From Candidatus Microbacterium stercoravium (GTDB lineage: Bacteria > Actinomycetota > Actinomycetes > Actinomycetales > Microbacteriaceae): a stretch of 33,464 bases of DNA. The position numbers and the translations under genes were made by a program. Location of the stretch: positions 1 to 33,464 of the forward strand of contig DXAM01000023.1 of assembly GCA_019117025.1 (NCBI GenBank), in the 5' to 3' direction. Numbering within the stretch: position 1 is the first letter of the stretch; each line of letters begins with the position of its first letter. The notes under the pieces were generated by a model that saw only the letters and a list, made by a program, of their open reading frames with translations, was not told the origin of the DNA and ran no database searches. This document shows, one piece after another, positions 1-8,184 of the stretch.

Positions 1-1024
1 GGAACAGGTCGGTGTAGAACTTCTGCTGCTGCTCATCCGTGCCGCCTGCGACGTCGATGCGGCCGAGCATCTCGTTCCAGCGGTTCTGCGAGGCGGACTT
101 CACCGCCTCGAAGTCCCACCCGGGCGCCTCGGCCTCGAGGTTGCGCCGGGCCCCGTCCTCCCCGGTGAGCGACAGTGCGACCTTCATCTGGACCTCGTCG
201 CCGGCTTCGAGGTCGTCGTAGCTGACGTACACGCCCGCGTCGGGACCCTCCACCTCGTCGACCGCACCGCCGTCGTCGATCAGCGCGCCGTCCGCCCAGC
301 CGTGCATGGCGTCGAAGGCCGTGTCGAACTGGATGTTGAAATATAGGGTCGTCTCGTGGCGGCCCGGGTAGCGCTCGCCGTGCTGGTTCACGTATCCGGC
401 GAGCTCGTGGTCGCTCACGCGCGTCACGTGCGCGTCTTCCATCTCGGCCTCGCCGAGCACGCCGCCCAGGTTGACGATGATCTCACCGGCCCCGTCCTGG
501 CCGTAGGTGTAGCGGTGCATTCCGACGCGGTCGGTGGTCGTCAGCTCGGCGTCGATGTCGTATCGGTCGAGATGCAGCCGGTGGTAGCCCGGCTGAGCGA
601 GCTCGCTGTCGTCGTGCTCGACGTGCGACTCCCACCCGGTGTCGCCCTCGAGCTTCGGCGTCGGCTCCCCCGAGGTCGGCATCACCTGCACGCCGGACAG
701 CTGCCAGTCGTGCAGGTGGCTGAACCCCTTCACCTCGTCTTCGTTCTTGCGGTAGCCCGTGTTGCGCGCGTGGTGCGTTGTGGTGTCGGGCCTGAGCTTC
801 ACCATGCCGAACGGGTTGCTGGCCGATTGGAAGAAGAAGAACCGGCCGATGTCGGCTTCGATCCACGGGTTGACGAGCGACACGTAGTCGCGATCGGCCC
901 CCGCCTCGGGGCTCGCCGCGGCCGACGGCGCGTCATCGACGGCGCCGATCAGCCCGGCCGCCACGGCCGTCGCCGTCAGCGCGGTGACGATGGACTTCGG
1001 TATCCGCGACTTCGAGGATGTCAT
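1..1024 (-). CDS. GH92 family alpha-mannosidase, secreted, N-terminal part (runs off the left edge)
   Basis: Only the first 341 codons are in the window; the gene continues past base 1. Residues 1-37 form an export signal: basic start, hydrophobic stretch around 12-28, and an A-x-A type end at ASAAA-like sequence near 34-37. The mature part opens with the GH92 N-terminal domain: VNPWI (51-55), PFGMVKLRPDT (71-81), GYR (90-92) and GFSHLHDWQLSG (100-111), with the family motif before FYTDL at the edge. GH92 enzymes are calcium-dependent inverting exo-alpha-mannosidases; their catalytic acids lie in the C-terminal domain, which is not visible, so activity cannot be judged. The ATG is preceded by AGGGAG 10-15 bases upstream. 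A promoter with a LacI-type operator lies about 115 bases upstream. The likely role is extracellular trimming of alpha-mannosides from glycans or glycoproteins. Family assignment is firm; linkage specificity is unknown. Confidence 0.85.
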   Translation of the reverse strand, partial: MTSSKSRIPKSIVTALTATAVAAGLIGAVDDAPSAAASPEAGADRDYVSLVNPWIEADIGRFFFFQSASNPFGMVKLRPDTTTHHARNTGYRKNEDEVKGFSHLHDWQLSGVQVMPTSGEPTPKLEGDTGWESHVEHDDSELAQPGYHRLHLDRYDIDAELTTTDRVGMHRYTYGQDGAGEIIVNLGGVLGEAEMEDAHVTRVSDHELAGYVNQHGERYPGRHETTLYFNIQFDTAFDAMHGWADGALIDDGGAVDEVEGPDAGVYVSYDDLEAGDEVQMKVALSLTGEDGARRNLEAEAPGWDFEAVKSASQNRWNEMLGRIDVAGGTDEQQQKFYTDLF

Positions 1025-1139
1025 GTGATTCACTCCCTGCGTTCGGAACGTCGTTGTCACCGAGACCGCAGCTGGGCCGGCTTCGATGCGTGCGGCAGGT
1101 GGGGCCCCACGTCGCATGACGTCACGCCCACGCTGCATT

Positions 1140-1151
1140 GGTAACGTTACC
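1140..1151. promoter_or_regulatory. LacI-family operator over the GH92 -10 box
   Basis: GGTAACGTTACC is a perfect 12-base palindrome with the central CG typical of LacI/GalR operators. It covers the whole -10 hexamer of the GH92 promoter, so a bound repressor should block RNA polymerase directly. Its sequence differs from the operator at 28355-28372, so the regulator is probably another LacI protein encoded outside the window. Confidence 0.7.
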
Positions 1152-1172
1152 GACGGGTGAATGAGCCGTCAA
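1144..1172 (-). promoter_or_regulatory. Promoter of the GH92 gene
   Basis: Read on the minus strand, TTGACG (1167-1172) is followed after exactly 17 bases by TAACGT (1144-1149). These fit -35 and -10 boxes of the housekeeping sigma factor (TTGACA / TAnnnT). The predicted transcript starts near 1137 and has a leader of about 110 bases before the ATG at 1024. The -10 box lies inside a palindromic operator. Confidence 0.7.
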
Positions 1173-1293
1173 CGGTTCGAGACATCCGGGCCCCTGGAGC
1201 GCTCCCGGCACCGCCTCGATCAGGTCGTGATCGACATCTCCGGCGTGCACCTCGTGCCTCAGCTGCCCCCGCCGCTGCCGTGATCCGCGGATC

Positions 1294-2508
1294 TCAGCGG
1301 GCCAGCACCCGTTCGTAGACCTCGATCATCGCCGCGGTGCGCGACGACTGCAGGAACTCGCGGCGCACGCGCTCCGAGGGCTGCGGGGTCTGCCCCGACG
1401 CCACGTCGCGCTCGACGCGGCGCAGGGTCTCCGCGAGCGCCGCAACGCGACCCGCCTCGGTGTCCGCGGCGGCGACGCGCCAGATGCCCCCGCCCATCTC
1501 ATCGGCGATGTCGGGGTCGCTGACGAGCGCCGGCGTTCCCAGCTGCGCGGCCTCGAACGGCGTCATTCCCTGTGCCTCGAAGCCGATGGACGTCTGCACG
1601 AGCGCCGTCGCCGCCGCGATCCGCGCGAGCGTGTCGGTGTACGACAGGCGCCCGACGAACCTCACTCGCGCCGCGAGCCCCCGTGACTCGACGAACCGTT
1701 CGGCCTCGTCGCGCTGGAAGCCGCCGCCGATGATCTCCACCGGTCGTTCTATTCCGCTGTCGGCATACGCCTGCAGGAAGGGGATCAGCCGCTTCTCCGC
1801 GCTCATGCGCCCCACCCAGACCAGTGCGCCCGACGCGACCGGATCCGCGTGATCCGCGAGCAGGTCGTCGTCGATGCCGTTCCAGATGGATTCGACCCGC
1901 GGGGCGACCGCGTGCTGCTCGAGCCGGCGGGCGAAGTGCGTGGACGGCGCGGTGACGGCGGACGCCCCCTGCGCGAGCCCGCGAAGATACGCCCACCCGT
2001 CGGATCCGGCGCCCGACCCCGGAAGCATCGCCCGGCGCCAGGCGTTCAGCGCCGCGAGCACAATGCGCGGAAACGGCACGGTCGCCTCGATACCGACGTC
2101 GACGCGGTTGTGCATCGTGTGCACGACCGGAACCCGCGCGCGCTCCGCGAAGCGGTACCCGAGCACCGCGCCCCAATAGTCTCCCTGCACGTGCACCACG
2201 TCGGGGAGCCCGACGCCCTCGCCCATCACGCGTCGCGTCATGCCCGCGTCGACCGTGCGGTCGGCGCGCACACCGGGCCACACCGCCGAGTACTCCCAGT
2301 CGGGCGGCACCCCGATCGACGGAACCTCGACATATGTGTGTGCGCCCATATGCTGCTGATTCCAGCTGTGGCGTTCGGGCACCACCATCGTGGCCGTGTG
2401 CCCCGCGCGCTCGAGGTACTTGGCCTGCAGCCGCATCGCGACCTGTGCGCCGCCCGACGTCGCCGGGTGCTGATCCGCGAACATCACGACGTGCAGCGGG
2501 CGGGTCAT
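1294..2508 (-). CDS. GT4 family glycosyltransferase (404 aa)
   Basis: A retaining GT-B fold glycosyltransferase of family 4, predicted to move a sugar from a nucleotide-sugar to an acceptor at the inner membrane face. The N-terminal acceptor domain begins HVVMFADQHPATSGGAQ with the glycine-rich loop of GT4 enzymes. The C-terminal donor domain has VWVGRMSAEKR (R/K pair contacting the donor phosphates) and the E-x7-E motif at Glu311/Glu319. There is no signal peptide or membrane segment. The ATG at 2508 overlaps the stop of the upstream glycosyltransferase by four bases (ATGA), so the two are translationally coupled and probably act on the same glycan or glycolipid. A longer in-frame reading upstream to 3642 is only a shadow of the neighbour. 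The donor sugar is not readable from sequence; GDP-mannose is plausible because related actinobacterial enzymes are mannosyltransferases. Confidence 0.85.
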   Translation of the reverse strand: MTRPLHVVMFADQHPATSGGAQVAMRLQAKYLERAGHTATMVVPERHSWNQQHMGAHTYVEVPSIGVPPDWEYSAVWPGVRADRTVDAGMTRRVMGEGVGLPDVVHVQGDYWGAVLGYRFAERARVPVVHTMHNRVDVGIEATVPFPRIVLAALNAWRRAMLPGSGAGSDGWAYLRGLAQGASAVTAPSTHFARRLEQHAVAPRVESIWNGIDDDLLADHADPVASGALVWVGRMSAEKRLIPFLQAYADSGIERPVEIIGGGFQRDEAERFVESRGLAARVRFVGRLSYTDTLARIAAATALVQTSIGFEAQGMTPFEAAQLGTPALVSDPDIADEMGGGIWRVAAADTEAGRVAALAETLRRVERDVASGQTPQPSERVRREFLQSSRTAAMIEVYERVLAR

Positions 2509-3677
2509 GCCGGGAGTTCGCCGCCTCGGTACAGTGCCTCGAACGTGTCGAGCGTGCGGGTGATGTCGTGGTCGGCGACCATCTCCAGCGAGGCGCGCTG
2601 CATCGCGACGTAGGCGTCGCGGTCCGCCGTGAGCACATCGCGCAGGCGCTGCTCCAGCTCGTCGACGTTCGCGGGCTCGAACAGGTACCCGTTGCGCTCG
2701 TGGTCCACGAGGTGCGGCAAGGCGACCGCGTTCGCCGCGACGATCGGCAGGCCCGAGGCCATCGCCTCCATCGTGGCGATCGACTGCAGCTCGGCGATGG
2801 ATGCGATCGCGAAGACCGTCGCGCGGGTGAGCGCCGCGCGCAGCTCCGCGTCGGACACGCGCCCGTGGAAGACGACGCGGTCGCGGATCCCCAATTCTTC
2901 GGCGAGCGCCTCGAGCGCGCCGCGCTGATCGCCGCCGCCGACGAGTTCGACGATCACGTCGTCGTCGAGGCGGGCCGCCGCGCGCAGCAGGTCGTCGATG
3001 CGCTTCTCGCTCGTGAGCCGGCCGACGAAGACGATGCGCCGATCGGTGCGCGGCTCGAGGTCGGCGGTGTACTGCGCCATATCGATTCCGCAGCTGATCG
3101 GGATGACGCCCGTGAGGTCGATCGTCTCCTCGAGGAATTCGGCCGCCCGGCGCGTCGGCGTGGTCACAGCGGCCGCCATGTCGAACGTGCGCCGCGCATC
3201 CGCCCAGGCGAGCTTCACGAGGATCTTGTTGCCCCACTCGGGCAGGCGGGTGAAGTCGAGGATGTTCTCGGCCATCGTGTGGTTCGTCGCGACGACCGGG
3301 ATACCGCGCTTGCGCGCCTCGCGCGTGAGCCCGCGGCCGATCACGATGTGCGACTGGATGTGCACCACGTCGGGTCGCACGCTGTCGAGCACGCGGCGGG
3401 CGTAGTGCTTCGACCGCCACGGCCACACGAAGCGCAGCCAGTCGTGACCGGGCGCCTTCACCGACGGCAGCCGGTGCACGACGATGCCGGATCCCTCGAT
3501 CGTCTCGAAGCGCGGCTCCTCCACGCGGTATCGGGTGTTCGGCGCGCTCACGTGCACCGCATGGCCGCGCTCGACCAGGCCCGCCGCCAGCCGCTCGGCG
3601 AACCGGGCAGCGCCGTTGATGTCGGGTGCGAAGGTGTCGCATCCCAGGAGAATCCGCAGGGGTCGTTGTTCGGCCAC
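2505..3677 (-). CDS. GT4 family glycosyltransferase, MgtA/PimB-like (390 aa)
   Basis: A second GT-B, family 4 glycosyltransferase. The N-terminus reads GCDTFAPDINGAARFAERLA, the D-x-NG motif shared with actinobacterial alpha-mannosyltransferases of the MgtA/PimB type. The donor domain holds FVGRLTSEKR and E-x7-E at Glu296/Glu304 followed by EAMASGLPIVA. It is the first gene of a two-gene operon and overlaps its partner by four bases. The start is a GTG lying six bases after a TAGCGT -10 box (3684-3689) with no Shine-Dalgarno sequence, so translation is probably leaderless. Such enzymes build phosphatidylinositol mannosides, glycosyl-diacylglycerols or lipoglycan in related bacteria; which of these applies here is inference. 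The next gene upstream, cca, ends only 71 bases away and is transcribed in the same direction. Confidence 0.85.
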   Translation of the reverse strand: MAEQRPLRILLGCDTFAPDINGAARFAERLAAGLVERGHAVHVSAPNTRYRVEEPRFETIEGSGIVVHRLPSVKAPGHDWLRFVWPWRSKHYARRVLDSVRPDVVHIQSHIVIGRGLTREARKRGIPVVATNHTMAENILDFTRLPEWGNKILVKLAWADARRTFDMAAAVTTPTRRAAEFLEETIDLTGVIPISCGIDMAQYTADLEPRTDRRIVFVGRLTSEKRIDDLLRAAARLDDDVIVELVGGGDQRGALEALAEELGIRDRVVFHGRVSDAELRAALTRATVFAIASIAELQSIATMEAMASGLPIVAANAVALPHLVDHERNGYLFEPANVDELEQRLRDVLTADRDAYVAMQRASLEMVADHDITRTLDTFEALYRGGELPA

Positions 3678-3748
3678 GCTACGACGCTACCCGCGCACGC
3701 CCCGCATCCCCATGCATTGCGCCCGAATTCGGGGGTTACCCAGAGACC

Positions 3749-5176
3749 TCAGTCCTGCTCGCGCCACCACGCGAGCAGGCGCGCCTCCGCCTCGTGCGCG
3801 CCGAGGGGCCCCTCGTCGAGGCGCAGCTCCAACAGGAACTTGTACGCCTTGCCGACCGCCGGCCCCGGCGCGATGTCGAGGATCCGCTGGATCTCGTTGC
3901 CGTCGAGATCCGGACGGATCGCATCGACCTCCTCCTGCTCGCGCAGCTGGGTGATGCGGTTCTCGATGTCGTCGTACGCCGCCGCGAGGCGGCGGGCCTT
4001 GCGCTTATTGCGAGTGGTGACGTCGGCTCGGGTGAGGATGTGCAGGCGCTCGAGCTCGGCGCCCGCGTCGCGCACGTAGCGGCGCACGGCCGAGTCGGTC
4101 CACGCGCCCTCCGCGTATCCGAAGAACCGCAGGTGCAGCTCGATGAGCTTCGTCACGGATCCGGTGGTCGCCGTGTCGAACTTCAGCGCCTGCAGGCGCT
4201 TCTTCGCCATGCGGGATCCGACGACGTCGTGGTGATGGAACGTGACCGCACCACCCTGCTCGAGCTTGCGCGTGCGCGGCTTGCCGATGTCGTGCAGCAG
4301 CGCCGCCATGCGCAGCGGAACATCCGGATCCGCGCCCGGATGCCGCTCCTTCTCGAGGTCGATGGCCTGGGTGAGCACGGTGAGCGAGTGCTCGTAGACG
4401 TCTTTGTGGTGATGGTGCTCGTCGACCTCGAGCCGCAGCGCCGCCACCTCGGGGAGGAACTCGTCGGCGAGCCCGGTGTCGACCATGACGCGGATGCCGC
4501 GCACCGGGTCATCCGTCTGCAGTGTGCGGATCAGCTCCGACTGGATGCGCTCCGCGCTCACGATCGACAGCGTGCCGCGCAGTTCCGCGATCGCGTCGCG
4601 CGTCGCCTCGTCGAGATCGAACCCGAGCTGCGCGGCGAAGCGCGCGGCGCGCAGCATGCGCAGCGGATCGTCGCCGAAGCTGACGGCCGCGTCGATCGGC
4701 GTGCGCAGGGATCCCGCGAGGAGATCCTCGACGCCGCCCGTCGGATCCACGAGCTGCACGCTCGGCACGCGCAGCGCCATGGCGTTGACCGTGAAGTCGC
4801 GGCGCGTGAGGTCGCCCTCGAGGCTGTCACCGAATTCGACGGCGGGCTTGCGGGTCGTGCCGTCGTAGGCGTCGGAGCGGTAGGTCGTGATCTCGACCTG
4901 CTCGCCGCGCACGCGTGCGCCGATCGTGCCGAACGCCCGCCCGATGTCCCACTGCGTCGACGAGATCGGCGTGACGATCCGCAGGATCTCGTCGGGCTGC
5001 GCGTCGGTCGTGAAGTCGAGGTCGTGCGTGTCGCGGCCGAGCAGCGCATCGCGCACGGGGCCGCCGACGACGGCGAGGTCGCGGCCGGCCTCGGCGAACG
5101 CGGCGGCGAGGGCGGCGACGACCGGAGAGTGCGCGAGGTCACCGAGGCGTGCGAGTCCGGCGGCCATGTTGAGCAT
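3749..5176 (-). CDS. cca: CCA tRNA nucleotidyltransferase with HD domain (475 aa)
   Basis: Adds or repairs the 3' CCA end of tRNAs, using CTP and ATP without a template. The class II head domain shows VVGGPVRDALLGR (37-49) and the metal-binding pair in DLDF (Asp52, Asp54). RRDFTVNAMA (125-134) and DPLRMLRAARFAAQLGF (170-186) are the neck motifs. An HD phosphohydrolase domain follows with HHHHKD (254-259) and LLHDIGKPRTR (His295-Asp296), the usual arrangement in actinobacteria. The reading frame is open for 52 codons further upstream, but the ATG at 5176 gives the family N-terminus and lies six bases after a TACCCT -10 box (5183-5188), fitting leaderless translation. In related genomes this gene commonly lies divergent from the DUF6049-murJ pair; here a methyltransferase and galTK separate them. 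Confidence 0.93.
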   Translation of the reverse strand: MLNMAAGLARLGDLAHSPVVAALAAAFAEAGRDLAVVGGPVRDALLGRDTHDLDFTTDAQPDEILRIVTPISSTQWDIGRAFGTIGARVRGEQVEITTYRSDAYDGTTRKPAVEFGDSLEGDLTRRDFTVNAMALRVPSVQLVDPTGGVEDLLAGSLRTPIDAAVSFGDDPLRMLRAARFAAQLGFDLDEATRDAIAELRGTLSIVSAERIQSELIRTLQTDDPVRGIRVMVDTGLADEFLPEVAALRLEVDEHHHHKDVYEHSLTVLTQAIDLEKERHPGADPDVPLRMAALLHDIGKPRTRKLEQGGAVTFHHHDVVGSRMAKKRLQALKFDTATTGSVTKLIELHLRFFGYAEGAWTDSAVRRYVRDAGAELERLHILTRADVTTRNKRKARRLAAAYDDIENRITQLREQEEVDAIRPDLDGNEIQRILDIAPGPAVGKAYKFLLELRLDEGPLGAHEAEARLLAWWREQD

Positions 5177-5321
5177 GGTTCCAGGGTAGTGGGGCGGCTG
5201 GGGGCGAACCCGTGTCCCACCTGGTGCTGTTATTCGGGAGGCGAGTTCAGGCACCGAGCTGGACACGGTGACGACCGCAGTCATCACGATCACCGTCCAC
5301 GCCGCCTCGTCGCCTGCCCCG

Positions 5322-5413
5322 CCGATGCACAACTACGGCAGCCCGCCCCGAAACCCGCACGGATTCGGCAGCCACAGGTCTTCGAGTGCCCACCTGCCGT
5401 AGTTGTGCATCGG
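5322..5413. repeat. Perfect 20-bp inverted repeat with 52-base spacer
   Basis: CCGATGCACAACTACGGCAG at 5322-5341 is repeated exactly as its reverse complement at 5394-5413. The 52 bases between the arms are G+C-rich and contain no recognisable gene. The element lies in the 256-base gap between the divergent cca and methyltransferase genes and ends 19 bases before the methyltransferase start. No U-tract follows either arm, and it lies upstream of both genes, so it is not a terminator. It may be a small non-autonomous mobile or REP-like element, or a binding site. I saw no second copy in the window. Confidence 0.85.
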
Positions 5414-5432
5414 GAGACGGGAGAATGGTGAC

Positions 5433-6950
5433 GTGCTGAATCCGGACCCCGCCCTCTGCCGCGACCTCGCCGCCGACCTGGCCGACGCGTCGTTCCGCTC
5501 CGAGCCGCTGCGCGCCCGGTGGGGCGTCGAGGCCGACGACGCGATCGGGCGCACGCTGCGCACCCCGGCGCTGCGCGGGCTCGGCGACGCGACCGACCCG
5601 CAGGCCGTTCTCGCGCGGCTGCTGATCTTCGGCATCGCGCAGGCCGCGGAACACGTGGCGGCGGCGCTGCCGCGGCTCGGTGCCTCGGGCCTGGCCGCTC
5701 TGGGTCTCGTGCGGATCGAGGGCGATTCGGTCGTGCCGATCGCCATCGTGCGCCCGCAGTCCTTTCACGACGACCGCGGTCCGGGAGAGTGGATCGTCGC
5801 CGCCGACCTCGACGAGATCGCCACCGGCGGAGGCACGCTCGCCGAGGACCACGTGCTCGGCGTCGGCGGCGCCTCGCTGACCCTCGCGGGCCTGCAGCTG
5901 CCGACCGCGGCGGGCCGCGTGCTCGATCTCGGCACCGGATGCGGTGTGCAGGCCATGCGCGCACGGCGATACGCGGATCACGTCACGGCCACCGACATCT
6001 CGGACCGCGCGCTGGCGTTCACGCGCATGAACGCGGCGTTCGCGGGGGTCACCGGCATCGACGTGCGCCACGGATCCATGTTCGAGCCCGTTGCGGGCGA
6101 GAGGTTCGACCGCATCGTGTCGAATCCGCCGTTCGTGATCACGCCGCGCGTCACGGGCGTGCCCGCCTATGAGTACCGCGACGGCGGGCTCGTCGGAGAT
6201 GCGCTCGTGCAGCAGGTCGTGGCGGGTGCGGGCGAGCACCTGGTCGTCGGCGGAACGGCGCAGTTCCTCGCGAACTGGGAGACGACAGGCGATGGCTCGG
6301 GCCTCGATCGCTTCCGTTCCTGGGTCGACGCGTCGCCCGTGCCGCTCGATGCCTGGGTGATCGAGCGCGAGAGTCTGAATCCGACCGAGTACGCCGAGAT
6401 GTGGATCCGCGACGGCGGCACCGCCCCCGGATCCCCCGCCCACGATCGGCTGCTCGCCGCCTGGCTCGACGATTTCGCCTCCCGCGGCGTGACCGAGATC
6501 GGGTTCGGATACGTTCTGCTGCGACGCGCCATGAACGAGCCGACCCTCGCGCGCTACGAGCGGCTGCCGCAGCCGATCCCGTCGGAGGGCGCTCTCGGAT
6601 CCCATCTGGCGGAAGCGCTGGCGGCGCACGACGCGCAGGTCGCGCTCGACGACGACGCGCTGCTCGAGCGGATCCTCGTGACCGCGCCCGACGTCACGGA
6701 GACGCGCCACTACCTGCCGGGGGCGGAGAATCCGACGGTCATCGAGCTGCGCCAGGGCGGCGGGTTCGGGCGGGCGGTTCAGGCGGATCCGGCCCTCGCC
6801 GGGCTCGTGGGAGCCTGCGACGGCGACCTCAGGGTCGGGCAGATCGTGGGCGCGCTCGCGCAGCTGCTGGAGGTCGACGAGTCCGCGCTTCGCGGATCCC
6901 TGCTCCCCGCCGTGCGCGGCCTCATCGACGACGCCTTCCTGCGGCTGTGA
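5433..6950 (+). CDS. Class I SAM-dependent methyltransferase with N-terminal accessory domain (505 aa)
   Basis: The central Rossmann domain carries VLDLGTGCG (163-171, SAM-binding motif I), TATDIS (185-190, acidic loop) and SNPPF (230-234). The NPPF/Y motif is typical of methyltransferases acting on a nitrogen of glutamine or a nucleobase, such as the HemK/PrmC and RsmC-type families. Residues 1-150 form a helical domain (DUF7059-like in my judgement) and about 200 residues after the catalytic part form a further domain. This three-part form is common in actinobacteria as an uncharacterised methyltransferase. The GTG at 5433 was chosen because it lies six bases after a GAGAAT -10-like sequence (5421-5426); a TTG at 5403 would put the start inside the inverted repeat. 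The gene converges on galK with about 40 bases between stops. The substrate is unknown. Confidence 0.85.
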   Translation: MLNPDPALCRDLAADLADASFRSEPLRARWGVEADDAIGRTLRTPALRGLGDATDPQAVLARLLIFGIAQAAEHVAAALPRLGASGLAALGLVRIEGDSVVPIAIVRPQSFHDDRGPGEWIVAADLDEIATGGGTLAEDHVLGVGGASLTLAGLQLPTAAGRVLDLGTGCGVQAMRARRYADHVTATDISDRALAFTRMNAAFAGVTGIDVRHGSMFEPVAGERFDRIVSNPPFVITPRVTGVPAYEYRDGGLVGDALVQQVVAGAGEHLVVGGTAQFLANWETTGDGSGLDRFRSWVDASPVPLDAWVIERESLNPTEYAEMWIRDGGTAPGSPAHDRLLAAWLDDFASRGVTEIGFGYVLLRRAMNEPTLARYERLPQPIPSEGALGSHLAEALAAHDAQVALDDDALLERILVTAPDVTETRHYLPGAENPTVIELRQGGGFGRAVQADPALAGLVGACDGDLRVGQIVGALAQLLEVDESALRGSLLPAVRGLIDDAFLRL

Positions 6951-6998
6951 TTCCGACCGTGTCCCAGTTCAGGACGGAATAACGCCCGGATCAGGCGT
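6950..6998. terminator. Weak hairpins between convergent methyltransferase and galK
   Basis: ATTCC (6950-6954) can pair with GGAAT (6976-6980), continued by GTCC/GGAC (6961-6964/6972-6975). ACGCC (6982-6986) can pair with GGCGT (6994-6998), overlapping the galK stop codon. The stems are short and no U-tract follows, so this is only a possible termination region. Confidence 0.3.
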
Positions 6999-8184
6999 CG
7001 CGGAGCACGCCGTGCGACGGGGTGACCGTGAACTGGTGGGGCTCGACGAATCCGGCCCGGTCGAACGCGTCGGCCACCGCCGCCTTCGTGTCGTCGAGCT
7101 TGTCGACCTCGACGACGGCGATCGCGGCGCCGCCGAAGCCTCCGCCGGTCATGCGTGCGCCCACGGCGCCCGCGTCGAGCGCCGCCGACACGGCCGTGTC
7201 GAGCTCGGGAACGGAGATCTCGAAGTCGTCGCGCATCGACACATGCGAGGCCACGAGCAGCCCGCCGATCGCCCGGGGCCCCTCCGCCCGCAGCGTGTCG
7301 ACGGTGTCGAGCACGCGCTGGTTCTCGGTGACGACGTGCGCGACGCGGCGGAAGGTGACGTCGTCGAGCAGCGTCTTGGCACGCTCGAGGTCGGCGACCG
7401 TGACATCGCGCAGCGCGCTCACGCCGAGCGTACGAGCACCCAACTCGCAGGATGCCCGCCTCTCGCCATAGCCGCCCGTCGAGTGCGAGTGCTTCACCTT
7501 CGTGTCGATCACGAGCACGCTCAGGTGCTCGCGCGCGAATCCGAGGTCGACGGGCTGCGTCTCGTACGAGCGGCAGTCGAGGAAGGTGGCGGCGTCGTAC
7601 TCGCCCATGATCGACGAGACCTGGTCCATGATGCCGGTCGGAGCGCCGACGGCCTGGTTCTCGGCCGTGCGACCGATCTTCGCCATGTCGAGAAGCGACA
7701 GATCGAGGCTCCACAGCTCGTCGAGCGCGGCCGCCGTGGCGCCCTCGATCGCAGCCGACGATGACAGGCCGGCGCCGATCGGCACGTCCGACGCGATCGC
7801 GATGTCGACGCCCGTGACGGCTGAGTTCGGCACGCGCGCCAGCGCCGCCCAGGCGACGCCGAGCGGGTACGCGGCCCATTCCGGCACGGATCCGGCCTGC
7901 ACGGCCTCGCCGGCAGCGCCGCCGAACAGCGCCGACAGCTCGACGATCGCGACCTCGACGGGGTTCGGATCGAATGTCGAGGCCACGCGGATGATGCCGT
8001 CGTCGCGCCGCCCGACCGCCGCATACGTGCGGTGCTCGATCGCGAAGGGCAGTACGAAGCCCTCGTTGTAGTCGGTGTGCTCGCCGATGAGATTGGCGCG
8101 GCCCGGGGCCGACCAGATGCTGTCGGGCGATGCCCCCGTGAGCTCGGAGAAGAGGCTCGCGGCGACCTGTGCGGTGGGGTTCAT
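6991..8184 (-). CDS. galK: Galactokinase (397 aa)
   Basis: Phosphorylates alpha-D-galactose to galactose-1-phosphate with ATP, the first committed step of the Leloir pathway in the cytoplasm. All GHMP-kinase signatures are present: GRANLIGEHTDYN (28-40; Arg29 is the transition-state arginine), GLSSSAA (139-145, ATP loop), GIMDQ with the catalytic Asp187, and GARMTGGGFGG near residues 340-350. Length is normal for the family. Its ATG overlaps the galT stop by four bases (ATGA), so it is translationally coupled and second in a galTK operon. The galactose source may be the GH42 enzyme at 23065-25053. No galE or galM lies in the window. Confidence 0.95.
   Translation of the reverse strand: MNPTAQVAASLFSELTGASPDSIWSAPGRANLIGEHTDYNEGFVLPFAIEHRTYAAVGRRDDGIIRVASTFDPNPVEVAIVELSALFGGAAGEAVQAGSVPEWAAYPLGVAWAALARVPNSAVTGVDIAIASDVPIGAGLSSSAAIEGATAAALDELWSLDLSLLDMAKIGRTAENQAVGAPTGIMDQVSSIMGEYDAATFLDCRSYETQPVDLGFAREHLSVLVIDTKVKHSHSTGGYGERRASCELGARTLGVSALRDVTVADLERAKTLLDDVTFRRVAHVVTENQRVLDTVDTLRAEGPRAIGGLLVASHVSMRDDFEISVPELDTAVSAALDAGAVGARMTGGGFGGAAIAVVEVDKLDDTKAAVADAFDRAGFVEPHQFTVTPSHGVLRDA

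Noticed and set aside
2104..2124. Possible second copy of the 20-bp repeat arm (gttgtgcatcg)
   Set aside because: Only about 11 bases match, inside a glycosyltransferase coding sequence; chance similarity.
1294..3642. Single 782-codon frame suggesting one long glycosyltransferase
   Set aside because: Only the part from 2508 onward is glycosyltransferase; the first half is an out-of-frame shadow of the neighbouring GT4 gene, with a four-base ATGA overlap between the two real genes.
5177..5332. N-terminal extension of cca by 52 residues
   Set aside because: The extension lacks family similarity, and a -10 box sits six bases before the ATG at 5176. Open frames of this size are common here.
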